Assembly (NCBI GenBank): GCA_011800805.1
Contig: MPNW01000034.1
Location: 115,323-179,322 of the forward strand
DNA from: Hirudo medicinalis
Taxonomy: Eukaryota > Annelida > Clitellata > Hirudinida > Hirudinidae
Length of the DNA stretch: 64,000 bases
Direction of reading: 5' to 3'
A program made the position numbers and the translations under genes. Of the stretch, positions 61,260 to 64,000 are shown in pieces (position 1 is the stretch's first letter; each line of letters begins with the position of its first letter). The notes under the pieces were generated by a model. That model was not told where the DNA came from and made no database searches. It saw only the letters and a program-made list of their open reading frames with translations.

Positions 61260-63809
61260 CTAAGCGTAAAAACCGATGAGAAAACAGGTAAAAGCTAGTA
61301 ACAAGATGCAATTGACATTGCAAATCAGAGACCACTTTTTGTCCTCTTTCAATATCAGCGTTAGTTCTTCAATTTCATCCTTTTGAGAGTTTTTCTTGTG
61401 CGCAGAAGAAGAACATATGAGATTGTAAACTTTCTTGCAGCAGTTTGCATCTAAAAATAAGTTTCATTAAAGCCAAAAAGCCGATAAATCAAACCACAAG
61501 TCGGAATTACCTTCCTCCACCGAGTCACTTTCAGAAGCCCTGTGGTCTTCAGTCTCATCGTCAGTTAGCTCTGGATTCATTTCAGATTTTCGTGTCCACC
61601 AAGTTACTCTTCGAATCTAAAAGTTCTAATATGCATTATTTTATCGAACCGTTAACGGTTATTTTGAATTTATTCATTAACATAATTGTTTGCATAAATT
61701 CCGACAATGCTATTAATATTTTTATTAAATATATCAAAATACAATACAACTTGTTCAGCCCTCCTTGGTGCAGTAACAATGGAGACCAAAATCATGACAA
61801 CGAAAGATATTGCAGCCAGTATGAGAGCAAACGTCAAGTAGTGAACATTGGCAAATATGGCAGGCCTGTTGTCAACATCTGCACTGCCACAGGCTGGAGC
61901 TGTATAACTGAATTCCATTGCCATCCTTATGGCTCCAACCACGAGACCAACCATCAGACCCCACCATACTCCCTTCAAATAACATTCGCGGTAAATGCAA
62001 ACATATTATTAAATATTTTAATAATTTGATTTCTATTTACAAAATTGAACTCATTGATAATGAAAAACCGATTCAACCAAGTTTATCTAAATTACTCCCA
62101 GTTTATGCAAATAGATTTTAAATCTAATTTTATAATGGACAACCTTTAATCTCATCGAGAGATACGTGAAGTAAAGATATTTATAGCATTGCCTAATTAC
62201 ATTTTATGAACTAAGGCATCGAGGACTTATAACCATAAGTGTTTGACATATTTTTTGGAAACTTCTATGAACAAGGTTCACCTTCTTATCTGTTTCTTAT
62301 CTTTTTTTGCTTAGATATTTCATATGTACTTATGAAATGATGTCTATATTGGCTCACTAAGTGTTCACGAGCTTAACTACCATGTAAATGTTACAATAAA
62401 TTATTTTAAAGTCAAATCCAACTATTTATTATTTATATATTTTTCGCATTTATAGTCAAAACTTTGTTTAAATATTATATAAATGTAATGGTACATGATG
62501 AAGATGATATTTTAACACTTCAACCTGTTCGGTTGTTCTCTTCCAAAATATTCCAAGTACAAATGCTGCCACCCACGGTGGTGTGATGTAGGACGATATG
62601 GCCTGAATATAGTCCCAAAACCGTCCCCCTTGGACCAATTGTAAGATCGGAAGCCATGCCACACTGACTCCAATCATAAACAAACCGAACAGTCTCCCAA
62701 CGAGTACCACTTCAAACTGGCTAGCTTTCTTGCGAAAGTGAATCCAAATGTCCAACGTAAAGAGCGAAGAACTACTGTTGAAATGCGAAGTTAAGGTGCT
62801 CATGAGAGCCGATAACATAGCAGCCAACATCAGACCTTTTAGACCTAAATGTTTAAAACGATTAACATTGAATATTGGAAGGTGTTTATTATTACACCTG
62901 AAATATTTACCTGCAGGTAAAATGCGAAGGACCAACAGAGGATAGGCGATATTAGTGCAACCAGCAGGATTAGAACATACCTCATTACAGGCTTCCGGAG
63001 AGGAGCATGCTACTTTATCTAAGTCACAAAACAAATGACATTAAACACAACATTAGTTATAACATAAAGTTGAACAGTACCTGGGTACATGATTCTACTG
63101 ACCATTCCAGGAATGATAAATATAAAAAATGGCAGGAGTTTTATGTAACTGGCCAAAACACAAGCTGCTTTGCTATGAGTGAGCGACTTTGCCGCCAAAT
63201 TTCTTTGAACAATGACCTGAAATTGTGTAAAATGTTAAATGAGGTCGATTACACGTTATGATGACAATCATGCAAACCTGCTGTGTACACCAATAAAAAA
63301 TCCCTATGACCGGGAGACCCAAGACAAGACCAGGCCAAGGATAGCTTGAGTCCAAGCCTCGGAAGACATGGAAAGAGTCTGATGGAGGAAATCCGCAACT
63401 CGCATTACCGTGTTGATAAGATTTTACATAGGTGTCTCGTGATGCTGCTTGCATAAACTGACTGACCATGGCATCGTAACCTCCTACTTCAACCAGAGCT
63501 AAAGAATGCTTTTCAGCGATAATTTGAATTTTGAATGGGAGAATTAATGCTGAATACTCACACAGAGCTGCCACTATTGAAGCTCCGATAACAAGTACGA
63601 AAGCTTGCAAAGTGTCCGTATAAATAACCGCAGCCAATCCTCCTAATAATATTGACTTTTTTTAAATAATGAAATTTCAAGCACATATCATAAAGAATGA
63701 AACCTCCGATTGTGTAGACTGCCGTAATTGCTAAAATAACTATTGTGGATAAGTATATATCCCATCCTAACAATTCATGCATGAAGATGCCCCCCGCATA
63801 TATCTCTCC
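61260..63809 (-). CDS. SLC5-family sodium/solute cotransporter (SGLT-like), 3' part, partial
   Basis: This is a plasma-membrane Na+-coupled sugar-type transporter of the SSS fold. Nine exons: 63809-63704, 63642-63562, 63498-63278, 63216-63081, 63018-62911, 62844-62525, 61972-61751, 61616-61511 and 61450-61260. All phases agree, giving about 496 residues covering roughly the C-terminal three quarters. SGLT landmarks are [60 protein letters not shown]...[11 protein letters not shown] (the extracellular Cys loop), [29 protein letters not shown] and WKRTTEQGVWWG. It closes with an acidic linker and a last helix ending CFLIGFYA. N-terminal helices lie beyond the right edge. It is closest in pattern to SLC5A1/A9-type glucose cotransporters, but substrate cannot be assigned. 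Confidence 0.93.
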
Positions 63810-64000
63810 CTGAAACATTTTACTCAGCTCTATTTTATCATCATCTTAATCAGCTGTTTTCCCACAAAGTGAAACAAATAAGATCATGTTAAATTAGCTC
63901 TTCAGTCATATCAATATTCTAATGAAGGTACCAAAAAGTTACAACCTACTCCGTATACATTAATTCGTTGATATTTGAATTTGTTTTGGATACAACTTCG
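63810..64000 (-). other. SLC5 intron at right edge
   Basis: Sequence upstream of the aatgtttcag acceptor at 63810-63819. The preceding SLC5 exon is not found before the window ends. Confidence 0.6.

Noticed and set aside
61445..62121. Plus-strand frame of 194 codons over the SLC5 gene
   Set aside because: Antisense to two SLC5 exons and the intron between them; no independent support.

Overview
This is a eukaryotic, animal genomic window. It is AT-rich, and its genes are split into short exons with GT-AG (twice GC-AG) introns. Between and inside the genes lie trinucleotide microsatellites, tRNA-derived SINEs and DNA-transposon relics. The orthologue set (FOXG, PLK4, FICD, CAAP1, AARSD1, SPTLC2, SLC5), the intron-rich structure and the repeats suggest a bilaterian invertebrate, most likely a lophotrochozoan such as an annelid or mollusc. 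That placement is an inference from general character. There are no bacterial operons, CRISPR arrays or viral genomes.

Layout, left to right. (1) 509-2354, minus: first seven coding exons of serine palmitoyltransferase subunit 2 (SPTLC2), running off the left edge. (2) 2.4-8.8 kb: gene-poor, with a decayed Tc1/mariner copy, a tRNA-Glu-type SINE with a clear target-site duplication, and an internally deleted hAT element with an exact 8-bp duplication. (3) 8829-10220, minus: a two-exon forkhead gene of the FoxG class. (4) 10.2-15.6 kb: noncoding, dominated by GAT/CAT and ATT repeats. (5) 15659-17829, plus: CAAP1, seven exons. (6) 18722-26697, minus: complete PLK4, sixteen exons. (7) 27924-30367, minus: complete FICD, four exons. 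(8) 31427-33108, plus: a large exon of a GT77-like Golgi glycosyltransferase, head-to-head with FICD. (9) 34664-39373, plus: complete AARSD1, thirteen exons. (10) 39676-51883, minus: an eight-exon secreted or GPI-anchored immunoglobulin-domain protein with a 7.2-kb first intron, tail-to-tail with AARSD1. (11) 51.9-59.4 kb: no gene recognised, one SINE. (12) 59392-61035: a defective pogo/Tigger transposon. (13) 61260-63809, minus: last nine exons of an SLC5-type sodium/solute cotransporter, running off the right edge.

The genes are ordinary metazoan housekeeping and developmental loci and do not form one pathway: sphingolipid synthesis, centriole duplication, ER-stress AMPylation, alanyl-tRNA proofreading, apoptosis control, anterior patterning and membrane transport. 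Gene models were joined by hand from homology remembered at family level plus splice-phase arithmetic. Every internal junction listed keeps frame. I found no convincing new multi-gene system. The most distinctive items are the lineage-type Ig protein, two GC-AG introns, an 18-nt microexon, a tandem duplication that copies a splice donor, an in-frame alternative acceptor in the PLK4 kinase domain, and well-bounded mobile elements.
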